Positions 48,085 to 62,000 are shown, numbered from the stretch's first letter. The stretch is 64,000 nucleotides of DNA from Manduca sexta (GCF_014839805.1 NW_023591899.1:1-64000), one strand, 5' to 3'. Program-made: numbers and translations. The notes: generated from the letters alone by a model not told the origin.

Positions 48085-48540
48085 ATCCTACCCTACTAAT
48101 ATTATAAATGCAAAAGTCTGTGAGAATGTATCTATGCATGTTTGTTCCTCTTTCACGAAAAAACTCCTGAAAGGATTTGGATGAAACTTTAGAGTATTAT
48201 TGGTTATACATCAGAATAACGCAAAGGCTACAATTTATAATGATGTTGTGTAATTTGGTCATAATATAACGATACAAATCAAGTACGTCGAAAAAAAAAA
48301 TGTTATCTTCGCGTACGCTGCCTAAACCATTGCAGTTAGACAAAGATGATGTACTGTAGGTTTGTTTGTCTTAAATAGTTCTAAATAAAAGTCCGCGACA
48401 GCATATATCTACCTTTTATGCGGAAGCCGCAATGACCAAAATAGTGAGCCATAAATATAATTAAATCGCATACTTTTTTTAGCGGGAATTTTGTCCGGAA
48501 AACTTCTTCACGTGGGCGAAGAAGCGAGCAAAAGCTAGTG
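48085..48540 (+). mobile_element. Complete short dispersed repeat (ACTAATATTATAAATGC to AAAAGCTAGT)
   Basis: Starts CCCTACTAATATTATAAATG then CAAAAGTCTGTGAG, contains GGATTTGGATGAAACTTT and ends CACGTGGGCGAAGAAGCGAG then CAAAAGCTAGT. Both ends are the stock ends of this Lepidopteran repeat class, also seen at 240-345 and 38936-39134. Confidence 0.65.
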
Positions 48541-49385
48541 TTAATATGTAGTGAGAAGGCTGTGTAGAAAGTTCAGTGACCCAATTGATTAAATTTTTTC
48601 ATGACGTGTTCTAAAACTCCTTTTATAAACTCACGCCTGCATCACCAAAAAGGTATGTACTACTACATTATCCCTTGAATACTAAACTTTGTATGCCTGC
48701 AATTTGAATGTACAGAAAATCTCGACAGTAAATTAAACCACCGTTTACTTTAACAAAACATTTATTACATGTGTATTTTTGAACCTGAATTACACGGCAT
48801 TTCTTCTTTTCTACACTAAACATCATGGTAATTTTCAACCGAAGCATTTATATAAAGTAAATTCTGTGAGCCCTATTCCGTCTAAGGGGGCAAATTCGTC
48901 TTTTTGAGATTACCGGCGTTCTAATAGAAGAACAGCTTTGAGAATCGCATGGATAAAAAAGGAATTTTCTAATTATTTTACCTATATGGCTGTCAAAATT
49001 GTCTTTTGATCAGATAGCCCGTAGTTGCAAAATGACGATTTGGCCCACGTGGATAGAATAGGCGCGCTGAAATATAACCAGTTTAATATTTATGTTTTTG
49101 TTATAACTATTTTTTCATTCTTATGTTACAGAATATTCATAAGAAGAGTACTAAAATAAACATTTTCATGTTATATTTACTATTAATTAAAAATAAAAGA
49201 ATTCCTTTTGCGTATACGGGTGAATATACTAATACCGTGTAATCCAAGCTTCAGTAATCACAATTTTATAAACATTATCTATATCTTAAGACTAGGAGCC
49301 TATTTTACTTTAGAAAATATTATGCGATATTAATCTCATTTTACACTATTAGTACCGTTATTTTAAACGTCTTTATACACCAGCT
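48541..49385. other. Spacer
   Basis: AT-rich, nothing recognised. Confidence 0.5.
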
Positions 49386-49389
49386 TAAA

Positions 49390-49745
49390 GAGTAAATCCA
49401 GACGACTCGAGGCGGTGGATTGAAGCGAAGCAGAAGACATACATTGCCTCGACTCCGCACAAATTGTATTGCATTCTACCACAAGTCGTGGCAGTGGTTA
49501 ACGGCAAGGCAGAACACACATTGGCATGACCGCGGACAAATTATATTCAATTTTGCCTCTAGATAAGGTGATATCTCACTGAGATAGCCCGACACACGCT
49601 ACCTCGACTGCAGACTATTTTATCTCGAGTGGAAGTGGTGTTTCGCAACAAGTCTACAAAACACAGGAATATACACATTGCCTCGAAATCAGACAAGTTT
49701 TGTAACATTATGTCTCGAAACAAGCTCTGCTAAGGGACATAAGTA
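49390..49745 (+). repeat. Degenerate internal repeats around CATTGCCTCGA
   Basis: ACATACATTGCCTCGACTCC, ACACACATTGGCATGACCGC and ATACACATTGCCTCGAAATC recur about 80 to 170 bases apart, each followed by CACAAATTGTATT, GACAAATTATATT or GACAAGTTTTGTA. Looks like an old minisatellite or a decayed element. Confidence 0.5.
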
Positions 49746-49749
49746 ACAA

Positions 49750-51310
49750 AGGTATAATTTACGTATAATATAATTCATATGTGCGTATTTTTATATCACG
49801 CTAAACAAATAGGTATACCCACTCTCAGTAATAAAAGTATACGTTTTACAAATGCCTCTTAATTTAATTCATAAGGGCATACTTTTATATAACGCTAAAC
49901 AAAGAGGTAAACCTACCAACAGGCCTTCATTTACGTTCGTTCGTGAATATAATGTATGGATAGGCGGCAATCCTATTTATATATTGGCCCCTAATATTTT
50001 TTCGTATCGATAGTTTTACATACTATTTGACTTGGGAATCAAAGAAAGGACCTCGATCGTTTTCAACAACGCAGCCATCAATGGGGCTTTAACGAGTTAT
50101 TATATTAAAATAGCAAATGTTTTGTATCAAAATTATGAACTTACAGTATATTAGGCGTCACGCAAACGGTTTCAAAGTGTTTGAGAAGCACTACACTCTG
50201 TTGAAAGAGTAACGTTAGCAAATGAACCATATTAGTGTGTCATGGTAGTGTTTGGCAACAATTTGACGACGTCTGCGCAGTGCTTAAAGTATTTAAAGGA
50301 CTGTGCAAACTTACAACGTTAATACTGACAAAATATTTCCCAAAATATAAATGTACATCAATATATACATTGTTGCTTGTTCGCAAGTATGTTATGTAGT
50401 TTTAAAACAGCCATTTGGAATGTAGAGTCGTTATAAATTAGAAAATTATTTTAAAACAAAGTACAGAGCATGAATAGCATAAACTGGATTGTTTAATTAT
50501 TGCTACTTAAAGCATTTTTATAAATGATCCTAATCGCCATCTGTAGATTGAAGCATAATCATATCATAATAATTTGTTAAACATATACAGATTACGTATT
50601 TTTATTAGTTAATTTTTAAGAATAAACTGTAGTTCATTGTTTCGATGGTTTATTGAAATCGGAAATAAAAAATATTCGTAATAATGTCACTTACGGTACA
50701 ATAAAGACAATACTTGTAAAGGAGATACGCTAAAAGTACATAGAAGCATATTATTCTAAACAAAAATACTGATTAGAGAGCGATTGTCTACCCTCATTGA
50801 AGTTACAGGATTGTGATTATTTTAAATAGGCAATAATTCCGTATATGTATTAAAATTAATTAGTCTATTTTTCTCACGAGTTCTATATTTACTTAAGATG
50901 AATGTAGATGGAGCCACTGGACATGAAATTAAAACGATGCTAGTTATTCATTTTAGAGATTCCTATTATAAATCCACATCACCAAATGTAGGTAACTTTA
51001 AAGGTGTAAGGTTTTATGTTCTTGTATTAGGGCACGTAAAAGTCCCCTTATGTTGACCTGCGCCATAAAGTTGATGTTATTGTGCCGAATTTACGTCTAC
51101 GCCTATAAGAAGTTTCACTCTTATGGTAGGTAATTTAGTGTTTGTCATAGAAAGAAAACATGACTTTCTTCGATTTGTTATTACAGGTACTTCGTATATA
51201 TGGCTATTGCATAATATAGGATAATACAATACCAATATTACATTTTTGAGACACAGGATACCCTAGTTCAGATTCGAGTTTCAACGAATTTGTAAATTTT
51301 GGAAGTGTTA
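49750..51310. other. Spacer
   Basis: AT-rich, no supported gene or repeat. Confidence 0.5.
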
Positions 51311-51317
51311 CAATAAA

Positions 51318-51974
51318 GACCTTTTACACACCGACGCGGCGAACTGCGGAAGCAAAACGCGTACGTACACTAAACGCGAAATATTAGCGAAATTTAAGCG
51401 GTCGTTTTCACACTGATTTCGCCATTTCGTATTTTCTATTCAATATGTCGTCCGAGCCAGACGGGTTTATTTCGGAATCTAAAGAAGACGAATTATTACT
51501 TATTGTATTAATATTAAGAAGAAGACAAAGGATATGGGTTCCTGAAATTAATCATAAGAGAAAGAAACATGGAGAGAAAAATAAATTGTATTTTTTTTAA
51601 ATTTTCGTTACGCTACTTCTTTTATATATGAATTCCTATAAGCTGGATGCTCCACTTAATATAATTCTGGATAACCTCGAATTTCATGAATCATGTTCTC
51701 AGTTTCCTCCTCCGTCTTGTTTCGCCGCGATCTGTCAAAAGACAAACCGCATCGTTCCTCCCAGCGGCGAAACTAAAATGGCGGTAACGTGGTGTCTGTG
51801 TGTAGAGTATCGCGAGTAACAACGATATTATATAGACAGAGGCAATACTAGGAAATCTCAGCTAGATTATGATATGATCTCAGCGAGATGCACGATACGC
51901 GATATTTTTCTTAATGTAGGACAGATCTATCGCTGTTTCGTTACCGCGGTTCGCCGCGTCGGTGTGGAAAAGGC
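51318..51974 (+). mobile_element. PIF/Harbinger deletion derivative
   Basis: Terminal inverted repeats of about 30 bp: CCTTTTACACACCGACGCGG then CGAACTGCGG on the left and its near-exact reverse complement ending at 51974, with two mismatches. TAA lies next to both ends (51314-51316 with one extra base, and 51975-51977), matching the 3-bp target of the superfamily. The body is only 657 bp and keeps just a transposase N-terminus. Confidence 0.8.
51445..51600 (+). pseudogene. Truncated Harbinger transposase N-terminus
   Basis: 51 codons from ATG: MSSEPDGFISESKEDELLL, then RRRQRIWVPEINHKRKKHGE, then a stop. R-R-x-x-W-V-x-x-I-N-x-x-R-x-x-x-G-E is the usual start of PIF/Harbinger transposases in animals. 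The whole catalytic DDE domain is missing, so the copy cannot move by itself but may be mobilised through its terminal repeats. Confidence 0.65.
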
Positions 51975-52130
51975 GTAAACATTTTCTTATTATTATTTAT
52001 TATTTCATTGTGTACAAAGGTGTACCTTGTCCGAGGTGAAGGTAGAGGGAGGGCTCGAACTCACTCTGGAATTGCCTGGTACTCATGCCCAGAATAATGA
52101 GGTACTTATTATTAATACTGCCTATTTTTT

Positions 52131-52412
52131 ATTCTTTGAATGACAAGAAAAGCTTGCCTATTGCCTGATGGTTAGCGATACGACCGCCCCGTATACAGTA
52201 GCAACACCATCCAACACCTTGAATGATAAAGTATTGTTTAGTATTCCACTGCGCTCGCCATCCTGAGACATGAAATATTAAGTCTTCGTACTCTTAGTAT
52301 GTCCAATAGTTACATTGGCTACAATGTCCTTAAAACCAGAACACAGCAGTGACTTCATTCTGTTGCGCTGGTACCTACTCAGGCGGACTCTCACATATGA
52401 GAGACCTACCAC
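52131..52412 (+). repeat. Dispersed repeat A, near full
   Basis: TTTGAATGACAAGAAAAGCTTG...GCGATACGACCGCCCCGTAT...CTCACATATGAGAGACCTACCACCA. Confidence 0.65.
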
Positions 52413-53925
52413 CAGTAAAAGTTTTAAAACCACGAAAATGATCAAATCTGCAATTATAAGAAGACTAAAGTCATTGGCGGGAGCGGGGCCTCCTTAAATT
52501 TTCTCCTCCCATGAAAATGACCAGAGCTACACGTCCATGATTATGTATAAATTGTATTAATTATAATTTTAATAAGGGGGTCGCCTTAAAACTGATGTTT
52601 TTCGGTTTAATGTTTGTTTAAACCTTATAAGAGCTTGATTTTACATAACATTTTATTTTATAGTAACTTCGTTAATAGTCACGATGAAAACGTTCGTATA
52701 CGCAGTAAGCTAAAAATGTTAGATCAACATCTAAAGCTCCAAGATTCGTTTATAAAAGAACAAGTATTATTCGTATTGAGTAAGTTAACTTAGTAAGTAT
52801 TTTTCTACATTCGTTACGAAAGACTATATTGTGTTAAAAAGAGATTCGTGTAACTGACTTCCGTATATTTGGAGAGAATGCTCTATGGCTACGCGATTCA
52901 CTATTTGAAGTTTACATGCGGCCAGTGTCATAAACTGCCGAATTTTAGTTCTAAAACGCGCTATTTGAATTTTTGTACAAAACATATTTTACCAAACTAA
53001 CTTAACGTACTTATTAAAGGAGCCCCCCTAGATAGAAAAACGGTTCGATTCAAACATATAGATTTTGGTTTGACTTGCGCCATTTTGATGGTTTACACAG
53101 CTATTGTTGGTCAAAAATTTAGGGTCTGAAATAAAAATGAAATTAATATTTTTGTTGTGTAAGCGCGTCGCATGGTCATGTTCCGACGTGTTTGAACGAA
53201 CACCGCATAATTTTTCATTCGGTTTCGAAGCGTGAGGCAACTTAAAACAATAACATTTTTCTGAGAAATATCTATGCCTAGATTTTTTTTTCTAATTTCC
53301 AGTTTCTAGCACTTTTTATAGACGTTAGTGTGTGGAGCGTCTCTTAATTTGTACCATTCATTGAAAAAAAAAAACATTTTCCAACTTTTTAAGCAAGACA
53401 TGAATATTCGAAGACATTTCACAATTTATCTGTCTGAATACGGCGGTGTCCAGAATCAAACTATGCAGTGCAATGACGAACCATCAAGTCGCCATCAAAT
53501 CCTTTTTTATCAAATTCGTAAGGTTTGCTAACACACAAATATTCCTGTGCTAGGTCCTGGAGTGCCTCGGTTTCATATTTAAAGATATTTGTAATTGACT
53601 TTAAAACTGTTTAGGTTCTTAATATCAGATTCCATTGCGACTGAAGTTTTAGAACCAGGTTAGTTACAAATAAAAAATACAACTGTCTAATATAGTAAAT
53701 GTGCAAATTGCATCGTCTCTGCCTTATAACATTTTTTTCTACCAACACTAAGGAGTGATTGGCACGTTTTATCGATCTCTCAGCTACATTGGGCTGTAAG
53801 ATCGGGGGTGGCTAAAATGCCCCCCCCAACTGTAAATTATGCCTTTAGCGTTTTCGACAGCGGAAGACCGACAACCAACATAGTCGTCCACCTCTAGGCA
53901 TATAAATTGGAGTAAGCAACAGCCG
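52413..53925. other. Spacer
   Basis: No gene supported. 53028-53240 has an open minus-strand frame from an ATG (MPHASKPNEKLCGVRSN...) that may be an old transposon piece; I do not recognise it. Confidence 0.4.
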
Positions 53926-54290
53926 CTCGTCTAGCGGCTTAAGCTTCATTTAGGTGTATTTTATGACATGTAGGAGATTCCGTGACGGAATTCTCTAGAT
54001 GTCTCCGAACAGGGCACGAGGCGCTAGACAGTCGTCCACCCGGCGCCTCCTTCGTCACTGCCACCTCTAGCCTTCGACCATGGCCGACACTAAGAGCGAC
54101 GATGACTGCTCTTAGAGCTCTGCGTTGGAGATCCCATGCTGGGGCACTCTTAGAGAGTTTGCTGGACCGTGATCTCGCGACCGTTGCCACAATGGTGCAA
54201 CACGGCGGACTTCTCTTCTCCGATCCGACACAGGAACGTGATGAAATACTAGCGCCCCGCCAGCGTCTGTGTTAGACGGAAGTCATACAA
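53926..54290. other. GC-rich block
   Basis: Markedly GC-richer than its surroundings, open on both strands. The plus frame at 53982-54275 starts with GTG, not ATG. No domain recognised. Could be a CpG island, a decayed GC-rich transposon or an exon of an unknown transcript. Confidence 0.4.
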
Positions 54291-54429
54291 CGTTATATGC
54301 CGAATATTATTAATAACCGGTAAAATGTTAACATCCTAAATCAACTCGTTATTTCTATAGTCTCCAAATTAAGAAGTGTAATATAATAACCTATTTTAAC
54401 TATCGTGAAAATATTAGTAGTTGCTGAAT

Positions 54430-54625
54430 TAAGGCCAACCCCTATGAAGGCAGAGTCGCGACGCGTGCTGCTCTAACGAGCGACTATCTCCGGCCCTGTT
54501 CCCACGACGCACCTCCACAAGGAAGCAATAAACCCACGCCTTAACTGCACACCCCATTACCGATTGTAACGGCAGCATGTGATAGTTGCGCGCGGATCCA
54601 CCGACACCGCATACCACACCACATA
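54430..54625. other. Second GC-rich block
   Basis: GTCGCGACGCGTGCTGCTCT...CCTGTTCCCACGACGCACCT...GCGCGCGGATCCACCGACAC; no start, domain or splice signals that convince me. Confidence 0.35.
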
Positions 54626-55359
54626 CCTATCGCCGCTGTTTTGTGTCAATAACGTTTTATCGTATCGCATCATCGCATGGGCCAACGTTTTTTTCTCTAC
54701 GTCATTACTATACACCGCTCCTTTATAGCTAGCCATATACTAAAATTGATTTTTATACTACTAAAAAATAACAAGTTTATCTTCCGCACAACACGACGCA
54801 GATGTTGGCATGATTGACCTTCAAAATTAAAGACTGAGTAATTTTCTATAACTTGATTGTATGTGTGTGACCTTGGAGCCTTATACAATTATCGTAGACA
54901 TGTTGCTTATTATATTATAGGAAATAACTTTATTAATATCATTTTACTTATTTTTCAAGCGAGATCAATTCGCGCACACAAACTGTTACGTTTACGATCA
55001 TTTTACAGTTTAGAATCGTTTAAAATGCAAGGAAATTCAGCGTTCTAACAAGATTGTGAGGTCGTTGAACTTTAACAACGACTTTGTAGTTGCTACTGCC
55101 TACGTGTATTGTTCCATACTGCAATCCGTGTGAAAACACCAATCTGGGTTATTTTGTTACTGTGCGGAAAGTTTGTGTCATAATTTGTCTTTTCTATATG
55201 TGGTAAAAGCATAAAGTCCTGTGATGTGGTTTTGTTGAGAGAAGACACTGGGGAGTTAAAATGAATGTGACGAATGATTTTTAAGCGTGTCAAGACGTTT
55301 GAACTTTTAAGTATAGATATTCATAATTAACAGATGTTCACTTTACTATTCATTACTGG

Positions 55360-55545
55360 CAATTAATTCCCGCGGGCTGAGCTCTGCGGCGCAGAGACCG
55401 ACCTCGTGGGAAATTAAACTGTGCGCGGGCCGTCTTCTGCCACCCGCCGCCGCCGCCGCCGCTGCAGCCTCTCGCCCGGCCGTACCGCCCCTCTTCACAT
55501 ATGAATACTTTCTCCCGCCGATTTCCCGATTTTTCACTCGTATTC
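55360..55545. other. CpG island with a CCG repeat
   Basis: CCCGCGGGCTGAGCTCTGCG then (CCG)n at about 55444-55461 and CTCGCCCGGCCGTACCGCCC. Typical of a promoter or 5-prime untranslated region; no gene identified. Confidence 0.4.
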
Positions 55546-56084
55546 GAAAACACCAGCCATTTGACAATAATGCTCCTACACTAAGTTTTAGGATGTCTGT
55601 GTAATCAATCGCTTAAGAATAATACTGGTTAATTTAGACGGCTATAATTTGTGATGCTTCGTAACTAGTCGTTGAAAAAGTTTTTACGCTCGTATGTGGC
55701 ACAAATAACATTTAGCCCTGTCGTATTGAAATAAGTTTGCCGGCTCGTTCCGAGCTCATGTGAGTGGCTCATTAAATATGGAACCTTAATCAGTGTGGTG
55801 CTCGCAGAGTCCCCTCTGCTTAGGCCTCTCCGCATCCACGTGTGCGTTGTCCTACTGTTTTAATACGTAAATATTTTCCACGTTTATAATTTTATATTAT
55901 ATTGCAATGGTAATTTCCTTTTCTTTTTTTATAATTTTACTTTCGTTAATTTAACGACTGTACCAGTAAAATACAAAATAGCTGTTAATAACCGTTACAA
56001 ATCACGAATGAGGGTAGGCAAAATTTATTGCATTTGATCACGCCGATTCTTTTAATCGCCTTGTTACGTCGGAAGGAGTGCTGT

Positions 56085-56195
56085 AGGCAAGTGTTGCAAC
56101 GCAGCGCAGCGCCACGTCACGGCGGCGGCGGTGGCGGTGGCGGCCGTGGATCGGATACGAATCGCTCAGCCGCGCCCGATTGCTGCTACGCATCA
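56085..56195. other. CpG island with a GGCGGC/GGTGGC repeat
   Basis: GCAGCGCAGCGCCACGTCAC then GGCGGCGGCGGTGGCGGTGG and GATCGGATACGAATCGCTCA. No gene identified. Confidence 0.4.
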
Positions 56196-57489
56196 ATGAC
56201 TGCGGAGAAATTGAAGTGTTCGAACCGCTAGAGAACTCGATACGGCCAATAACTACTTGCGAAACTTTAAGCCGTTTAATTGTCCCCACTTGACTTAGCC
56301 GAAATTGTGGTGAAATTATCGTGAGGATAATTTCGATGCGCACAAATGAAATTCCATTGAATAACTACATAATTTATATAGATTGATTTATTTTGCGTTT
56401 TATAAAAAACATTGTAGCGTTAGTATTTCGACGCTCGACTTGGAACGTTCTCTCAAAGAAATATCACAGTGAGCCTGAGGGCGCTCAGCATAAGCTGGCC
56501 ATGTCGTCCGGACGATGGTTATGAGATTATTCGCGCTTTGACGACCTGCCTTCTCTGTACTCAGCATGCACAGTGTTGCGCTTTTGCGCGCTAGCCTCGG
56601 TTACATTTAAAATCCTAATTGCCTGTTTCACGAGCTAATGTTTACGCTCGGCCGTTTTATGCCACATTGTGTTAATTCTGGTGGTAAAATTATCTACAAA
56701 CTTTATAATGACATCTTCCATAATTCAATTTAAGAGCCTCAGCGCTAAATTATGTATATTGAAATTGTAAGTGTTCTCTTTGATCTCGTAATGTGTATGT
56801 CCGAATATGTATATGAAATCAGTCCCTAATTATTGCGAATAAGAATTTTGAAATCAAAGTGGCATAGGATTATTGTCGCGGTTTCAAAATGGTAATTTTT
56901 TTCCCGAAATTATAAGATTTTGGACATTCATGAATGCCAAACAGTGAAAATCCACTATTTTAAATGTCTAAAAATAAACAATCTTTGTCTCATAAGTTTC
57001 TGAAGTGTAGAACGCTGTAGACATACTTTTTTCTATAGTATGAATGGGTCACTTCAACTGTGATAATACCATTGTCTTTGAGAAAATACCATCGTGTATT
57101 TATAGCCTCCTAATTTTATTTGGAAAGTGAAATTTCTTGGGGTATGCTCCTGGTGTTTTAAATTTTTTTTTTGGTAATTTATGGCATAGAGGGAGGGGGG
57201 GGGGGCAAAGGATGAACCATTTAATCGTTAGCCGGGTGATTGTATTAAAAAAATAATATATTAGATAATTATTGTGAAAAGTAAAAGCGTACAATCGTTT
57301 ACATCTGTTTTAGTGTTACTTTTTCCGCACTTGGTTACCGTCTCTGCCGTGTTGCCACCAATGAATACTGGTTGTTTTTAAAAGTTCGACAGAGGTGGCC
57401 GGATTTTCACACGGTGTAATCCGGCGTTAAGCAATTATATTTGATCGACATATTAGTAGTAGGCTAGAGAAACGCTGAGTGCAATAATT

Positions 57490-57605
57490 TGTTCACCACC
57501 ACGCGGCGCGGAGTACCGGAGATAAGAGCGGCGTTATTGCCGGTGCCGCGCCTCCGCCCGCTAACTAACGCTTATTAAACTTGAACAACGCTCCCGCTGA
57601 TCACT
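57490..57605. other. CpG-rich block
   Basis: CACCACGCGGCGCGGAGTAC then GGAGATAAGAGCGGCG and GCCGGTGCCGCGCCTCCGCC. May be regulatory; no coding evidence. A homopolymer G run lies nearby at about 57194-57204. Confidence 0.35.
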
Positions 57606-60600
57606 TCACCTTCTTGTTTACTTTCTAAACTTAGATTAATCGTTCGCCCGTCCAATGCTTTCATACTATTTATCTTCACAAAAATGTAAACTCGTGGTGC
57701 GATTGGTTAACTTTTCACAAAATAAAATTTCAGCATGTCCACAACAGTTACATCAAATGGTTGAATTAGTTTTTCATCACACTTATTGCAATGAATCTTG
57801 AAAGTATTGAAGACATTTCGAAATTTATAATGAAAACTTTAACCAACCACGTTTAAAATCCTATACAGTCATTGATTACTTTTTATCGAGTGACGGTGGA
57901 CCGTGTAGTAATGTTTTATAATTTCCGACCTACTTATAATTTTGTAGAATGTCGCTTTGTATAGTCTGATATCACGTGTTAACAGAAAATGGTAAAATAG
58001 ATTATCATATAAACGAGCGACGGCCCGATGTGATCGAAACGTGTTGTCATACATTTTGTGTTTAGTTATAGGCAAGCTTAGCTTTGTTCGATAAAATATA
58101 TTCCTAGCAACCATTACCTTTATATAAATAAAAAAAAGTGAACGGGTTGAAGATCTGCCTTTATTCGGTTTTAATAATTGATTTTAAAATCATATTATGA
58201 TCTAAGATAAATATAAGAGAATTTTGACTTAAATATACAACATGTAAATACTTGATAATTAAGACATTATCAAATAATATGTATAATATCAAATAAACTG
58301 TGGTCGTTAGTTATGATATATATGTATCATAGTGAATTCCCTGACTATAACGTAAGTTACAAAAACAATATTAGGTTTTTGCTCTTAGGTTAACTGTGAT
58401 AATAAAATGTCTAACTGTAAGTAGGTTTGTCAAAGGTGAAAATATAGAACCAAAGCGAAAGAATAAAATAAATTGTTGTTGTTATGTAATCTGAGGTTGG
58501 GTTTTCACTTTTTATTGATTGCATTTAAGTGAAATGCAGACATGATTTGTAATAAATTAGCAAAACGTATTTTGTTAGCGTGTTGTGACACATTCTTCAC
58601 GCATGAAAATTAATTCCGAGTCATGCTGAGTTTACAATCCTGAAAACGGCGAAACAAAATGCAAATGCCACTAAAATAAAAATCGTTTACTTGTCACTGA
58701 TGTTAAATTTAAGGGAATTAAAAAAAAAACATTGGAGCTTACAAATAATAAACAACCACGCGGTACCAGACAGCCTAAAAATTGCTACATTGATCTAGAC
58801 TGGACTACTCGTATTATTCTGTATCACTTTACCTGTACAGTGATCGTCAAAATTTCATAACAAAGTACAGATATAACAGAAAAACAAATTTCATTTACTC
58901 CCACAAGAGCCCCATTCGAACATCTTGAACATAACTGCACCATTTGTGCCGTTGTGCGTTGATAAATTGCCAAAGCCATGGCTTTGTCTGGTATCAAATG
59001 TAAGGTACATACATACAGGGATATTATTTTTGTCTTGAATATATTATATTGGTGACAATTAATCAATGATAAAAAATTAGACAACACAATTACATTTAAA
59101 ATTATACAACGCGTTTGTGAGGAGGGTGACGCACCCTTTTATTAATTTTAGAGGATCTTATAGTCGCAAATTTTAACTTAAAATTCGTAGCTTATCGACC
59201 TGTAGTCTGGTGGCAGCGACCTTTGGATATGGTTATTTTTACTTCGTGATGATAGGACTTTTGGTGATTCTTTTGTGAGTTAACAATAATATAACAACCA
59301 CAGAGTAAACAATTGTCGAAGCAACCTTATAATGGGTGTTACACATAACGTCCCATAAAGTAATTTATTATTAATAACTACGTAGTCTCATGTAGCGCGA
59401 GTTGTTGACTCTGTTAGTCGGAGGTGAGTCGCAAATTCCCGTGAAACATTGGCCAAGCTGCCGACACGCACAATGTCCTCTGTTTACTTAACTCGAGCGT
59501 GTTGTGCGCCACCACGGGGAGCAATTGCTGTGTGACATTGTGGTCACAAACGTGATTAAATTTCCAACACTACTATTTTATACGTGTTGAGTGTGCCTTT
59601 GTCGCGCAAGGTATTCTGCTGACACGGCGCTGTTTCTTCCGCGTCGCATCTTAATTAATTGTTGTGGTGATACTTGGTCATTATTTCTTTGATGTTATTG
59701 TTTAATACATTATTTAGTAAACACAGCAAATATTTTTATGGCTAAGAATGCAATTATTTAAGGGTCACCGATAAATGCATTTATATGATAATAAACGTTC
59801 CATTCAGTAGCATATTACACGGTATACTGTAATAATTTCACGACAAACTGATAGACATCAATAATAACATTGTGAAACTTCTGTTTAATACGTTACAGTT
59901 CTTATTGTTGCAACTATTTCCCATGGGTTTCACGACAAATAGTATATTGTTTTATAATTTTTCTCACCAATCAACAAAGACTGATCTCTCGTAATACACA
60001 ATTAGTTTCATTGGCCAGGTACAGTTGGTTACAGTTACGTGGGATGCTTTATCACAGTTGTCGTCGACCGTGCTGATTGGAGTTCACGGTCTCGAACCAA
60101 AGAACCTCTTTATATATTTGTAGCAAATTTCACGAAAGGATTTATCACGGCAGAGCTGCGCGACCGCGAGGATTTCCGTTGTCACCATTGGCACACCCCG
60201 GTTTTATTCTGAAACCCAGATTAATGAGATGAGCCTTGTTCGTAGCCGACATCGCGCGCGCATTTGTATGGGTTATGAATGAGTTTACTATTTAAGAATT
60301 GAATTGCGAATTTTCTTAATGTGCTATTGTTCTTTTGTCTGTGAATTTGATTAATTAATTATAGCTTTCAAATAATTACGAGAAAAGAATTGACGACTTT
60401 TGTTATGTTCTTAATAACAAATTCAATAAGTCCTCTTAAATACATTGGCCAATTTGTTTATTTTCCGCACTTTTCTACACATGTCCATTGACCATTGTGT
60501 ATGTGAATTGTTATTAGGGACTAAAGTTTACAATAGACACGTAGAACGTAACACGTTTCATTTCACGTGTCGTATTAACTTTGATTCGAGGGTAGAATTA

Positions 60601-61841
60601 TTTAGGGTGGCAGTTGATTGGTATCCCTTGGTAATATTGACATTTTATTACTTCATTGTTACTCTACGTTTATAGTTCCAATAGAAAAGTAATAAACGGT
60701 CATTAGCACTCGTATGTAACACATAAAATTAATGTGAAACTCATTGATGTTTATAGCTAGTTCTTTACGTAGATATAAACAATCGAAATGTCTATTTTAC
60801 TTAACTTATGATCTTAATGAGTGGGCGAGTTGTTGTTTGTTGGAATTAAACGCAAAAAATGTTGGACGGTTTTGGATGAAATTCGGTAATCGGATAGACT
60901 CATATACTGTTTTAACGTAGTATCCTAAGGCTAGTTTTAATCGAGATAAATGCAAAGGTCTTACTCTCACTTAGTCACATAATTAGTTGAATAATTTAAT
61001 AACACCTCCACGTTTTTTTATTATTAAAAGCTTTTACAAATAATTATTAAAACAAACATAGGAACCTTAAAGCTACTGATTCGATTCGAATGAAATTTTG
61101 ACTAGTATATAATGGTTGATTAGTATATAATGCACGTGTTAGTTTTAGATTAGCACTCATAAATTCTTCCCCAATGCTCATTATTCTCGTTACTATAATC
61201 TATGAAATATGAGTTGCTTTATTTTTCAACACGTTTTTTTTCAAAGTTTTCTTATTTCACCCTATCTAGATAGAACAGCCCTTTTGTTTAATGATTTTCA
61301 TTTATTATTACACCCGTGTAGTAAGCATTCCCGACTTAATCTATATACCATAGAATTAGCAACATTAAAAATATTTTGACACTGAAGTTGATTTGTACAA
61401 AGATATTGCCGTCCAACGACTGCTTTTATGGCTACGCGTTGGTATCTTTGACGAAGGCTGTCACGAATCAACGATGGTGACATTTAAAGTTCACGTTGAT
61501 ATTTGCACGGGCTTTATTGGGCCTTCGCACTGATCCATGTCGAACGCTTTGAATTTTGATATTATGATATCATTAAATGTCACAACATAATACAACGTAA
61601 AAAAAATAATAATAAACATTTATTTGGTTTGCCTAAAAAGCAGACCGCAAAGCAATGAACGACAATCACGCTAATTCTAGGGGAGCTTCAGATCCACACT
61701 GCTTAATTAGCGTTTGCGCGACTCGTGCACCCGGTCAAAGGATCCGTAGCTCATTACGCGCGTTCCACACCACACTTGCCCAACGTTGAACTATCTGTGC
61801 TTTTGATTGCTTGTTGTGCTACACTAGTACCGGCTAATATT
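57606..61841. other. Long interval with few recognisable repeats
   Basis: No SINE, LINE or Helitron copy seen over about 4.2 kb. 59390-59660 is less AT-rich (CATGTAGCGCGAGTTGTTGA, GAGCGTGTTGTGCGCCACCA). Open frames at 57869, 58824 and 60445 have no supporting evidence. Confidence 0.4.
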
Positions 61842-62000
61842 TTACTGAATGTCCTTAGTATGAATAAAGAAATAACAAACTTGGTGTAAAGCAGTCACGG
61901 AACAGACACGGGTGGGCAGTACGATGCGATGTTCGCGGAAGGCGCGATAAGATCGCGTGAGAGGCGAGCTCGCGGGTACGCTCCACCGAGCCGCCCTCAC

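Noticed and set aside
50688..50722. 35-bp minus-strand segment between TTTTAG and GTAAGT that links the phases of 62001 and 44548
   Set aside because: One phase match in three is expected by chance; the encoded RISFTSIVFIV has no support.
53982..54275. 97-codon plus-strand frame in the GC-rich block
   Set aside because: It begins with GTG; the first in-frame ATG is far inside, the opposite strand is also open, and no domain is recognised.
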